NCBI GenBank assembly: GCA_019239775.1
Contig: JAFAZN010000135.1
Coordinates: 1 to 64,000, forward strand
Direction of reading: 5' to 3'
Origin: Chloroflexota bacterium
GTDB taxonomy: Bacteria; Chloroflexota; UBA6077; CF-72
DNA: 64,000 nt
Every line of letters begins with the position of its first letter. The stretch's first letter is position 1. The position numbers and the translations under genes are program-made. Below are positions 16,512 through 24,179 of this stretch, piece after piece. Under the pieces are notes generated by a model. It did not search any database. It saw nothing but the letters and a program-made list of their open reading frames with translations, and was not told the DNA's origin.

Positions 16512-17413
16512 CGGCGGCGGTCGCGGCGCCGAGGCCGACCGGCGCCCGGGTGTGGCTGCTGGCGGCGCGACCAGCCACGTTACCCGCCGCGATCGTGCCA
16601 GTCCTGGTCGGCACCGGCGCCGCCCTGCACGGCCGACACGAGCTCCACGAGCACATCTTCCTGCCGATCCTGTTCGCGTCGATCCTGATCCAGGTTGGCA
16701 CGAACTTCGCGAACGACGTATTCGATTTTCGCCGCGGCGCCGACACCGAACGGCTCGGCCCGATGCGCGTGACGCAGAGTGGCCTGGTGACGCCACGCCA
16801 GGTGCTCATCGCCACATGTGTGACCTTCGGCCTGGCAACGCTATTGGGCGTGTATCTGGTGGCAATTGGTGGTTGGCCCATCCTGGCCATTGGAGTGGTG
16901 TGCGTCCTCGCCGGTGTGCTCTACACGGGCGGCCCGTGGCCTTTCGGCTACCACGGGCTCGGCGACCTGGTGTGCTTCCTGACTTTTGGCGTGCTGGCGG
17001 TCGTTGGCACCGCCTATCTGCAAATGACGGCAGTCAACGCGCTCGTGCTGTGGGCATCGATTCCAGTCGGCTGCCTGGTCACAGCGATCTTGATCGTGAA
17101 CAACCTGCGCGACATCGACACTGACCGGCGCGTCGGAAAGCACACGCTCGGCGTCATCCTGGGTCGGACGGGCACGCGCATCGAGTACGCCATCTGCGTT
17201 GGAGTGGCCTATGCCGTAGTTGTTGGGCTTGGACTCGCCAGCATGGCCGGTGCGTGGTGGTGGCTGCCGCTGCTCAGCTTGCCCCTGGCGGTGTGGCTGG
17301 TGCGCTACGTGAGCCGCACCGACGGCCGGCCGCTGAACCAGGCGCTGAAGCGCACCGGCCAGTTGCACTTGCTCTTTGGGGTGCTGTTCGCCGTAGCGCT
17401 GTGGCTGGGCTGA
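16508..17413 (+). CDS. menA: 1,4-dihydroxy-2-naphthoate polyprenyltransferase
   Basis: This 301-residue integral membrane protein of the UbiA family has about eight to nine membrane helices. The first Asp-rich motif is in [14 protein letters not shown] and the second in [14 protein letters not shown]. Both bind the Mg-diphosphate of the prenyl donor. The opening [10 protein letters not shown] and R-P-L-N-Q-A-L-K are characteristic of MenA. It joins the polyprenyl tail to dihydroxynaphthoate to give demethylmenaquinone. The ATG start overlaps the menB stop, and menE begins inside its last codons. Confidence 0.95.
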
Positions 17414-18780
17414 GTACCCCGGACTGGCTCCGTCAGCGCGCGGCCACTACACCGCGTCGCAACGCGCTGCGCGGAGCCTCGGAGGCCTGGTCTTTCGCGG
17501 AACTCGATGCGCGCGTCGATCGTGCCGCCGCGCTGCTCCTCTCTTGGAAGGTTCGCAGCGGTGACCGCGTCGGGATCCGCGCGCAGAACAGCGCAGGATA
17601 CGTAGTGGCAGTCCATGCACTGATGCGTCTTGGCGCGGTCCTGGTGCCGATCAACACGCGTTTGACCGACGCCGAAGTCGAATGGCAGGCGCACGACGCA
17701 CGACTCGCGCGCATCCTCACCGACGTGGACCTTGCCGCGCTTCTCGAGTCGCCAGCCGCGAAGTCTCACCCGCGCGAGTTCGCGTTCGAGGAGTACCACT
17801 CCGTGCTCTATACGTCGGGCACGACCGGCAAGCCCAAAGGCGCCATCCTCACCTACGGCAACCACTGGTGGAGTGCGACTGCCTCCGCGCTCAATCTGGG
17901 GCTGCTCCCCGACGACAGCTGGCTGGTGTGCCTGCCGCTCTTCCACGTTGGCGGCCTGTCCATCCTGCTTCGCAGCGTGATTTGCGGCATCACGGCCCTG
18001 GTGCAACCACGCTTCGACGCCGCCGAGGTCAACCGCGCGATCGATGAGCAGGGTCTCTCGATCGTCTCGCTGGTGAGCACGATGCTGGATCGGATGCTGA
18101 GTCTGCGCGACGGCCGCCACTATCCGTCGACGTTGCGCTGCGTGCTTCTGGGCGGAGGGCCCGCACCACTTCCACTGTTGGAACGCGCCGCCGCTCTGGG
18201 TATACCCGTCGTCCAGACCTACGGACTCACCGAAACGGCGTCGCAGCTCACCACGCTTGCGCCTGAAGACGCCATTACGAAACTGGGTTCGGCTGGTAAA
18301 CCGCTGATGGGCTCCCAGCTTCGTCTCGGACCCGAAGGCGAGATTCTCGTTCGCGGACCGAGCGTGAGTCCCGGTTACCTCAACGGCACGACCGCGGTTG
18401 ATGCCGATGGCTGGCTGCACACGGGCGACCTCGGCCGACTCGACGAGGACGGCTACCTGTACGTGCTCGATCGCCGTGATGACCTGATCGTTTCCGGCGG
18501 CGAAAACGTCTATCCGGCCGAGGTCGAGGCTGCGCTGCTGGCACACGCCGCGGTAGCCGACGCTGGCGTTATTGGCGTTCCCGACGCGGAATGGGGCCGA
18601 ACGGTAGCTGCCTTCGTGGTCCTCGCCAATGGCAGCGCAGTCACCTCTCAGGAATTGCGTGCGTTCTGCGGGGAACGGCTGGCCGCGTACAAGGTGCCCC
18701 GCAGCATCGAGTTCCGCGAGTCACTGCCGCGCAACGCCGCCGGCAAGCTGCTGAGGCGCGAGCTGCGCCTCAGCGCATGA
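17401..18780 (+). CDS. menE: o-succinylbenzoate--CoA ligase
   Basis: This is an adenylate-forming enzyme of about 459 residues. The AMP-binding signature Y-T-S-G-T-T-G-K-P-K-G-A, the Q-T-Y-G-L-T-E-T motif, G-W-L-H-T-G-D-L-G, the hinge V-L-D-R-R-D-D-L-I-V-S-G-G-E-N-V-Y-P and the C-terminal catalytic Lys in N-A-A-G-K-L-L-R-R are all present. Its position directly after menB and menA identifies the substrate as o-succinylbenzoate; by sequence alone other acids would be possible. I chose the GTG at 17401, which overlaps menA by 13 bp, because the protein then begins [14 protein letters not shown] as usual for the family. The end overlaps the convergent PEBP gene by 11 bp. menF, menD and menC are not in the window. 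Confidence 0.93.
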   Translation: MAGLSTPDWLRQRAATTPRRNALRGASEAWSFAELDARVDRAAALLLSWKVRSGDRVGIRAQNSAGYVVAVHALMRLGAVLVPINTRLTDAEVEWQAHDARLARILTDVDLAALLESPAAKSHPREFAFEEYHSVLYTSGTTGKPKGAILTYGNHWWSATASALNLGLLPDDSWLVCLPLFHVGGLSILLRSVICGITALVQPRFDAAEVNRAIDEQGLSIVSLVSTMLDRMLSLRDGRHYPSTLRCVLLGGGPAPLPLLERAAALGIPVVQTYGLTETASQLTTLAPEDAITKLGSAGKPLMGSQLRLGPEGEILVRGPSVSPGYLNGTTAVDADGWLHTGDLGRLDEDGYLYVLDRRDDLIVSGGENVYPAEVEAALLAHAAVADAGVIGVPDAEWGRTVAAFVVLANGSAVTSQELRAFCGERLAAYKVPRSIEFRESLPRNAAGKLLRRELRLSA

Positions 18781-19261
18781 ACAGCCCCATGATCTCGGCT
18801 TTGTCCAGAGTGTTGAAGTACAGCTGGAAGCCGCACAGAGCGGGCGTCGTCTGCTCGTTGACCTGTAGCTCGGCGCCGACGGCGAAGACGGTGAACAGGT
18901 AGCGGTGCGGGTGCGAGCCCTCGGGTGAGCACGGGCCGACGTACTCGTTGGAACCGACGTCGTTGCGCATCGTGACGGCTCCCGCTGGCAGCTTGCCTGA
19001 GGCAGGGTTGCCGGCGTCGAGCGCAAGCTCGGTCACGTTTGCGGGAATGTTCGCCACGACCCAGTGCCAGAACCCGCTGCCGGTCGGCGCGTCAGGGTCG
19101 AAGCAGGTCACCGCGTACGTGCGCGTGCCGTCGGGTGCACCTGACCAGGCCAGTTGCGGCGATTGATTGCCGCCGCTGCAGCCGAAGCCGTACTTCGCCG
19201 AAAGGACGTGGTCCATCGGCAGGTTGTCGCCATCCTTGAAGCTCGTGCTTGTGACCTGCAT
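18770..19261 (-). CDS. YbhB/YbcL family PEBP-like (Raf kinase inhibitor-like) protein
   Basis: This 163-residue protein starts with V-T-S-T-S-F-K-D-G and has the PEBP ligand-pocket motifs C-F-D-P-D-A-P, F-W-H-W-V-V and the C-P-P-x-G-like C-S-P-E-G-S-H-P-H-R-Y. It matches the full length of bacterial YbhB. The family binds anions or phospholipid-like ligands, and the role in bacteria is poorly known. It has no signal peptide. It overlaps the convergent menE by 11 bp. Upstream (19262-19614) is a non-coding stretch filled mostly with tandem repeats. Confidence 0.93.
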   Translation of the reverse strand: MQVTSTSFKDGDNLPMDHVLSAKYGFGCSGGNQSPQLAWSGAPDGTRTYAVTCFDPDAPTGSGFWHWVVANIPANVTELALDAGNPASGKLPAGAVTMRNDVGSNEYVGPCSPEGSHPHRYLFTVFAVGAELQVNEQTTPALCGFQLYFNTLDKAEIMGLFMR

Positions 19262-19340
19262 CTAACCGAACTGAGCCTCCTCTGTACGTACCGAATACCT
19301 CACCACGCAAGTCCCACGGTCGTCCAGTAGCAGTGCGTTC

Positions 19341-19594
19341 TCATGACCTTTGAGGTTCCTCACCCCCGAGGTCCATCACCCCCGAGGTTCCTCACCTCCG
19401 AGGTTCCATCACCTCCAAGATTCCTCACTTTCTGAGGTCCACCACCCCCGAGGTTCCATCACCTTTGAGGTCCATCACGTCTGAGGTCCATCACGTCTGA
19501 GGTTCATCACCCGTGAGGTTCATTACCCACGAGGTCATCACGTCTGAGGTCCATCACCCGTGAGGTCCATCACCTCCGAGGTCCATCACCCATG
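19341..19594 (-). repeat. Tandem repeat array 1: about fifteen degenerate 15-17 bp units
   Basis: The plus strand reads as successive units of the type GAGGTCCATCACCTCC with variable last four bases (CCCC, CTCC, GTCT, CCGT). Most units are 16 bp, some 15 or 17. Read on the minus strand the core is GGTGATGGACCTC, and three units contain GGAGGTGA, an exact complement of the conserved 16S rRNA 3' tail (TCACCTCC). GAGGT and ACCTC inside such units can pair as a 5-bp hairpin. The array lies about 20 bp downstream of the FAH gene stop (minus strand) and ends 80 bp before the PEBP gene. It fills most of the 353-bp gap at 19262-19614. No open frame or CRISPR-like spacers are seen. Confidence 0.85.
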
Positions 19595-19614
19595 TAGCGC
19601 GAACCGCCGTGACC

Positions 19615-20556
19615 TCAGACGGCGCGAGCGGCGGAGAGTTGCGCGCTGGACGCAGAAGTTGGGTCGTAAGCGGCGACGGTGTTGCGCAAGACGCCGATTC
19701 TTTCGACCTCCGCCTCCATGACGTCGCCGACCTTGAGGAACTCGCGCGGCTTGCGTGCAAAACCAACGCCGCTCGGCGTACCGGTCAGGATCACGTCGCC
19801 TGGCTCGAGCCGAAGTCCCGTCGAAACCTCCTTGATGATGCGCGGAATGCGGAAGGCCATGTAGCTCGTGTTCGAATCCTGCTTGGTCGCGCCGTTCACG
19901 CGCAGGGTGATGCGCAGCGCGTGCGGATCGCCGATCTCATCGGAGGTCACGATCCATGGCCCGAGCGGGCAGTGCGAGTCGAAGTTCTTACCCTTGAACC
20001 ATTGGCCGCCGTGGCGTCGCTGGACGTCTCTGACGGAGACGTCGTTGGCGACCGTGTAGCCGAAGATGTGCTCGTAGGCACGCTCTTCCGGGATGTCGCG
20101 GCCGGCCGTGCCGATCACGATCGTTAGCTCCACTTCCCAGTCCAGCTGATCCGAGATTGGCGCGGGGTGCCAGACCGGTGCCTCGGGCCCGACGACGCAA
20201 TTCGGCTGCTTGCTGAACAGGGCGGGGAAATCTGGAATCTGCTGGGCATCGTCATTAGGCCCGCGCATGCCCTGGCCTTCGGCAAAGTGCTCGAGGTAGT
20301 TCCAGCCGACACAGAACAGATTCCTTCGGACCGTCGGGATGGGTGCAGCCAGCTTGGCGCCGTTGAGCGGCTGACCGTCGCGGGCCGCGCTCGCTTTTGA
20401 AGCAAGCTGTTGCCACAGCGGCTTACCGGCCACGAGGATGTCGAGAACCTGGTCAGGTGCGCCTGTGACGAGCTCATCGACGGGCACCAGCGTTTGATCG
20501 GGGGCGAGGATGGCCGCGCGCGGCCGCCCATCGACCAGCAGTGTGGCAAGACGCAT
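19615..20556 (-). CDS. Fumarylacetoacetate hydrolase family protein
   Basis: This 313-residue protein has the FAH C-terminal catalytic fold: N-Y-L-E-H, a metal site formed by E-V-E-L (D-W-E-V-E-L-T-I-V-I-G), the downstream Asp in A-N-D-V-S-V-R-D-V-Q, K-G-K-N-F-D-S-H-C-P-L-G-P and G-D-V-I-L-T-G-T-P-S-G-V-G. The small N-terminal domain (residues 1-75) is also typical of 2-hydroxyhepta-2,4-diene-1,7-dioate isomerase and acylpyruvase relatives. It cleaves or isomerises C-C bonds in 2-oxo acids; the substrate is unknown. Its stop codon is directly followed by array 1. The gene stands alone and divergent from the DUF1453-like gene (124-bp gap). Confidence 0.92.
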   Translation of the reverse strand: MRLATLLVDGRPRAAILAPDQTLVPVDELVTGAPDQVLDILVAGKPLWQQLASKASAARDGQPLNGAKLAAPIPTVRRNLFCVGWNYLEHFAEGQGMRGPNDDAQQIPDFPALFSKQPNCVVGPEAPVWHPAPISDQLDWEVELTIVIGTAGRDIPEERAYEHIFGYTVANDVSVRDVQRRHGGQWFKGKNFDSHCPLGPWIVTSDEIGDPHALRITLRVNGATKQDSNTSYMAFRIPRIIKEVSTGLRLEPGDVILTGTPSGVGFARKPREFLKVGDVMEAEVERIGVLRNTVAAYDPTSASSAQLSAARAV

Positions 20557-20680
20557 ACGCGTTTCATGCTAGCCGTCCACCCGTGGGTGGAGATCCCGCC
20601 GCGCGAAGATCCATCTGGCCGCCGATGTGGCAGGCAGCCTCCTGGCGGCATGCTACGTGGCGAAGGGACAACGAACTCAG

Positions 20681-21178
20681 ATGACAAACAACTTCGCGGA
20701 TAGCTTCTCGGGACCGCAGGGTCTGCTCCTTGGCGCAGCGCTCATTCTGTTCTTCATCGTCCGGCAGTTCGGCACGCGCCGCGTCTTGAATCTCTGGAAC
20801 GTGCTTCTGCCAGCTGCGCTGCTGTACTTCGGCCTGCAGGGGCTGGGTGACCTCGACTCGATTGGTTGGCTGCTGCTCGGGCTCAGCATCTCGTTGGCGA
20901 TCGCCTTCGGCGTCGCGCGCGGGCTGACCTTCCGCGTGTGGACCGACGCGAGCGGCCAGGCATTGATGCGCGGCGGCGTGCTCACGCTGGTCCTGTGGGT
21001 AGCCACGATTGGGGTCAAGGTTGGGCTCACCTTCGCGGAAATCAAGCTCGGCCTGGCCGCCGAGAGCACCTCAACGGCCGCGTCGCTGATCCCAGGCGCG
21101 GTGACCATCGGCGCTCAGCTGCTGGTCGTCTACCTGCGGGCGCAGGACGCCCGGGTTGCCAACTACCAGCTCAACTGA
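20681..21178 (+). CDS. DUF1453/CcdC-like membrane protein
   Basis: This is a 165-residue protein with about four hydrophobic helices (starting at 11, 38, 60 and 100) and a final amphipathic helix. Between helices is G-V-A-R-G-L-T-F-R-V-W-T-D-A-S-G-Q, and L-W-V-A-T-I-G-V-K-V-G-L follows. This pattern is seen in DUF1453-type proteins that accompany two-component systems in high-GC bacteria. Function is unknown. The ATG at 20681 was preferred over 20627 because the hydrophobic part starts soon after it. It is followed 97 bp later by the histidine kinase gene on the same strand, so a regulatory or sensing link is plausible. Confidence 0.65.
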   Translation: MTNNFADSFSGPQGLLLGAALILFFIVRQFGTRRVLNLWNVLLPAALLYFGLQGLGDLDSIGWLLLGLSISLAIAFGVARGLTFRVWTDASGQALMRGGVLTLVLWVATIGVKVGLTFAEIKLGLAAESTSTAASLIPGAVTIGAQLLVVYLRAQDARVANYQLN

Positions 21179-21275
21179 CAATTCTGCTTCTCTTCAGAGA
21201 AGGTTTGGCGCATCTGCGTTGGGGCGCTCGGGGCGTATAGTGCCGAGCGTCTACACCTCGCGAGGTAAGACCAGC

Positions 21276-22442
21276 ATGAGTCCGCTGCGCATGGTCGAAA
21301 ATCTTCGGGCTCCAGGATCCGCACGGATCACTGGATCCCAGTGGCGCGGTCTGGCGGGCCTGGGCATCGTGCTGGTGGCGATCGCGCAATCAGCGGTCAA
21401 CGTCCAGGACCCGACTCGGTTGGAGATTGTGATCGGGCTCACGCTGATCATGACCGCGGGTTGGATCCTCCAGCTGGGACCGTGGAAGGTTGTCGGCGTT
21501 TGGATGCTTGGCAGCGCCGCTTGCGCGTTGATGCTGGTGATGCCTGGCAGCGGCGCGGTCATTGGCCTCATCGGGGCGCTGGTGACTGCTGGCTTGCGGC
21601 TGCCCGCTGGCACAGGTGCCCTGGCGGCAGGCATTCTCGGACCACTGTTTGTCATGATCGACCTCTGGCAAACCCGCGCGGCGCCCAATCCCGTGGCGAC
21701 CGCGCTAAGCGCGACCGGACTCGCCTTCGCGTACGTAGCAGCCATCTCGGTGCGACGTATCCGCGAGGAGCGTGAGCGTGCCGAGGCACTGCTGGAGGAG
21801 CTGCAGCGCACCCGCGCAGCCGAGATCGAGCGCGCCGCATTGACGGAGCGCACGCGCATTGCGCGGGAGATCCACGACGTGCTGGCACACACGCTCTCGT
21901 CCCTGGCGGTACAGCTCGAAGGGACGCGGATGCTCGTCGAGCAGCGGCCAGGCGACCCGGCAGCGGTGGCCGCTGTAGAACGTGCGCACCGACTCGCCAG
22001 CGAAGGTCTGGCCGAGGCGCGGCGGGCGATTGGCGCGCTGCGCGGCGACAACCTGCCCGGTCCTGAGGGCTTGCAGAAGCTCGTTCAAGAATTTAGCGAG
22101 GCAACCAGCACCCCAAGCCAGTTCGAGGTTTCGGGCGAACCGATAGCGCTGGGTGCCGAAGCGCAGCTGGCGCTGTATCGCACCGCGCAAGAGGCGCTGA
22201 CCAATGTACGCAAGCATGCACAGGCCGCAAGCGCTGTTGAGGTGAGGCTGCGTTACGCAGACGATGGTGCCGAGCTGCTGGTCGTCGATGCTGCACCTCC
22301 AGGACGATCGACGAATGGCTCCACCAAAGGCGGTTACGGTCTGGTGGGCATGCGCGAGCGCGCGGAGCTGGTTGGCGGCACGCTCGAAGCCGGCCCGCTT
22401 CCAACCGGTTTTCGGGTCAGGTTGTGGCTGCCGCGCGGCTGA
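21276..22442 (+). CDS. NarL-type sensor histidine kinase (HisKA_3)
   Basis: This is a 388-residue protein. Residues 20-160 hold about five to six membrane helices with almost no extracytoplasmic loops, so it senses within the membrane or through a partner. A short coiled coil (R-I-R-E-E-R-E-R-A-E-A-L-L-E-E-L) leads to the dimerisation domain. The phospho-acceptor is the His in R-E-I-H-D-V-L-A-H-T-L, near residue 200. The N-box E-A-L-T-N-V-R-K-H-A is intact. The usual D-N-G of the ATPase lid appears as V-V-D-A-A-P, while G-G-Y-G-L-V-G-M-R-E-R is present. The ATG at 21276 is chosen because earlier frame residues are not hydrophobic. It pairs with the response regulator at 22572. Confidence 0.92.
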   Translation: MSPLRMVENLRAPGSARITGSQWRGLAGLGIVLVAIAQSAVNVQDPTRLEIVIGLTLIMTAGWILQLGPWKVVGVWMLGSAACALMLVMPGSGAVIGLIGALVTAGLRLPAGTGALAAGILGPLFVMIDLWQTRAAPNPVATALSATGLAFAYVAAISVRRIREERERAEALLEELQRTRAAEIERAALTERTRIAREIHDVLAHTLSSLAVQLEGTRMLVEQRPGDPAAVAAVERAHRLASEGLAEARRAIGALRGDNLPGPEGLQKLVQEFSEATSTPSQFEVSGEPIALGAEAQLALYRTAQEALTNVRKHAQAASAVEVRLRYADDGAELLVVDAAPPGRSTNGSTKGGYGLVGMRERAELVGGTLEAGPLPTGFRVRLWLPRG

Positions 22443-22449
22443 TGCGCGA

Positions 22450-22503
22450 CGTGACGCTTTTTGTGACATTGCCGCCGTCACATACGGCCTTTGGCGTGAC
22501 GCT
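22450..22503. promoter_or_regulatory. Repeat-rich candidate operator between kinase and regulator genes
   Basis: The 129-bp gap between the kinase and regulator genes contains a direct repeat of CGTGACGCT (22450-22458 and 22495-22503). Between the copies is an inverted repeat TGTGAC (22462-22467) / GTCACA (22477-22482). Several GTGAC half-sites in 54 bp look like binding sites for a dimeric regulator, possibly the response regulator itself. No footprint-type consensus is known to me for it. Confidence 0.35.
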
Positions 22504-22571
22504 CCACCCCACATACTGGAGGGCGGCGGGAGGGGGGCGGCGGTGTTCGGGCGCGGGCGGCGGAGGATGCC

Positions 22572-23261
22572 ATGGCCATTGACGGCGCCGACACCAGGAG
22601 TGTGCGGGTGTTGGTGGCTGATGACCAGACCGTCGTACGCGAAGGGCTGGTGATGCTGCTCGGACTCTCGCCCGGGATCGAGGTCGTTGGCGCAGCTGCC
22701 GACGGGGAGGAAGCCGTCCAGCTCGCGCAGCGACACACGCCCGACGTTGTGCTGATGGACTTGCGCATGCCGCGCACCGACGGCGTGGCCGCGACACGTC
22801 GGATTCTGGAGATATTGCCGAACGCACGCGTGATCGTGCTCACCACCTATGCCGACGACGAATCGGTGTTCGCCGCGCTGGAAGCCGGCGCGCGCGGCTA
22901 CTTGACCAAGGACGCGACCGCGTCTGAGATCCAGCGCGCCATCCGCACCGTGCACGCCGGCGAGGCTTTGCTGGATCCGTCGGTGCAGCGGCGACTGATC
23001 GAGCGTGCGTTGAGCGCGACGTCGGCGCCGGAGACCGCTGCGCCAGCGCTCGCCGCGTACCCTGATGGGCTCACCCAGCGCGAAGCAGAAGTGCTGCGCG
23101 AGATCGCTGCCGGCCGCAGTAATCGCGAGATCGCCGAGCGGCTCGTGATCAGCGAAGCCACCGTCAAGACGCATGTCAACAACATTTTTTCGAAGGCCAA
23201 TCTGCGCGATCGCGCACAGGCGGTCGTCTATGCGCTTCACCACGGACTGGCTCAGTCCTGA
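22572..23261 (+). CDS. LuxR/NarL-type response regulator
   Basis: This is a 229-residue protein. The receiver domain (residues 11-130) has the acidic pair D-D near residue 18, the phospho-acceptor Asp 63 in L-M-D-L-R-M-P, T-T-Y and the conserved Lys in Y-L-T-K-D-A. A 25-residue Ala/Pro linker leads to the GerE helix-turn-helix (about 167-225, L-T-Q-R-E-A-E-V-L and S-N-R-E-I-A-E-R-L-V-I-S-E-A-T-V-K-T-H). It should bind DNA when phosphorylated by the kinase encoded just upstream. The start is the ATG at 22572. The nitroreductase gene starts 3 bp after its stop and is probably in the same operon. Confidence 0.95.
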   Translation: MAIDGADTRSVRVLVADDQTVVREGLVMLLGLSPGIEVVGAAADGEEAVQLAQRHTPDVVLMDLRMPRTDGVAATRRILEILPNARVIVLTTYADDESVFAALEAGARGYLTKDATASEIQRAIRTVHAGEALLDPSVQRRLIERALSATSAPETAAPALAAYPDGLTQREAEVLREIAAGRSNREIAERLVISEATVKTHVNNIFSKANLRDRAQAVVYALHHGLAQS

Positions 23262-23264
23262 TTG

Positions 23265-23861
23265 ATGGACTTTCAGACAGTCGTTCGCAAGCGTCGAATG
23301 CTGCGCAGCTTCGAGCCGCGACCGCTTGCGCCCGAGATGGTGGAACGCATCCTGGCGAATGCGCAGCGCGCTCCATCGGCTGGGTTCAGTCAGGGCTGGG
23401 CCTTCTTGGTTTTGGAAGGCGACACGGAGACACGGCGTTACTGGGATGCTGTCGGGCCTGCAGATGCCGATGCGTTTCGATGGCAGGACCTCTACAAGGC
23501 GCCCCTACTGATCGTTTGCCTTTCGCACAAGGCCGCGTACCTGGACCGCTATGCCGAAACCGATAAAGGCTGGACGGACCGGTCCGAGGCGCACTGGCCG
23601 GCGCCCTACTGGGATATCGATACGGGGATGGCCGCGATGCTCATGCTGCTGACCGCGGTGGACCTGGGCCTCGGAGCGCTCTTTTTCGGCATCCCGGTGG
23701 GCAAAATCGCCGCGTTCCGCACCGCCTTCGGCGTGCCCGAAGCGTACTCGCCCATCGGGACCGTCGCGATCGGCTATCCAAAACCGCACGACCCACCGTC
23801 GCCGTCGCTGAAACGCGGCCACCGCCCACCAGCCGAAGTCATCCACCGCGGCCGCTGGTAG
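23265..23861 (+). CDS. Nitroreductase family protein
   Basis: This is a 198-residue FMN-dependent oxidoreductase. It shows the phosphate-binding R-K-R-R-M-x-R-S-F at the N-terminus, Q-R-A-P-S-A-G-F-S-Q-G-W-A-F-L-V in strand 2, M-A-A-M-L-M-L-L-T-A-V-D-L-G-L-G-A-L and the C-terminal I-G-Y-P. Members reduce nitro or quinone compounds with NAD(P)H or act in cofactor metabolism; the substrate is not evident. It follows the response-regulator stop by 3 bp (an adjacent TTG at 23262 is an alternative start). The second half of its downstream gap is array 2. Confidence 0.9.
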   Translation: MDFQTVVRKRRMLRSFEPRPLAPEMVERILANAQRAPSAGFSQGWAFLVLEGDTETRRYWDAVGPADADAFRWQDLYKAPLLIVCLSHKAAYLDRYAETDKGWTDRSEAHWPAPYWDIDTGMAAMLMLLTAVDLGLGALFFGIPVGKIAAFRTAFGVPEAYSPIGTVAIGYPKPHDPPSPSLKRGHRPPAEVIHRGRW

Positions 23862-23877
23862 GGGCCCCGCCGCACGC

Positions 23878-24074
23878 CACGGAGGTGAATGTCTCTCACG
23901 GAGGTGAATGTCCCACGGACGTCAGGCACCCGCAGAGGTGATGTGCTCGCGCAGGTGGAAGTCCCACGGAGGTGAATGTCTCTCACGGAGGTGAATGTCC
24001 CACGGACGTGGTGCCACCTACGGAGTGAATGTCCCACACGGAGGTGGAAGTCCCTTCCGGAGGTAGTTGAGCCC
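23878..24074 (+). repeat. Tandem repeat array 2: about eleven degenerate 15-20 bp units
   Basis: Units read CACGGAGGTGAATGTC with 2-4 variable bases after it. Variants include CGCAGAGGTGATGTG and ACGGAGTGAATGTC. GGAGGTGA, the complement of the 16S rRNA 3' end, occurs in four units. A 45-bp block starting at 23878 is repeated exactly 87 bp downstream, showing a higher-order duplication. The array begins 17 bp after the nitroreductase stop, in the same orientation, and ends 105 bp before ftsK. It fills most of the 318-bp gap 23862-24179. An opposite-strand open frame across it is a by-product of the repeat. Confidence 0.85.
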
Positions 24075-24179
24075 CAGGGCGCAGCGCCGCGACCCGGATG
24101 TGCGGAGGACGATGGGCCTGGTCACGGTTCCGTTACGTAGGCCTCTGCCGCAGGTGAGCGAAGGTTAGACTCGCTCTGC

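Noticed and set aside
22462-22482. CRP-type site (TGTGA-N6-TCACA)
   Set aside because: Half-sites match in sequence, but the spacer is 11 bp, not 6.
23774-24037. Minus-strand open frame through array 2 with repeated RGTFTSVRDIHL
   Set aside because: The repeated peptide is only the translation of the DNA repeat. It overlaps the nitroreductase end and lacks a ribosome-binding site.
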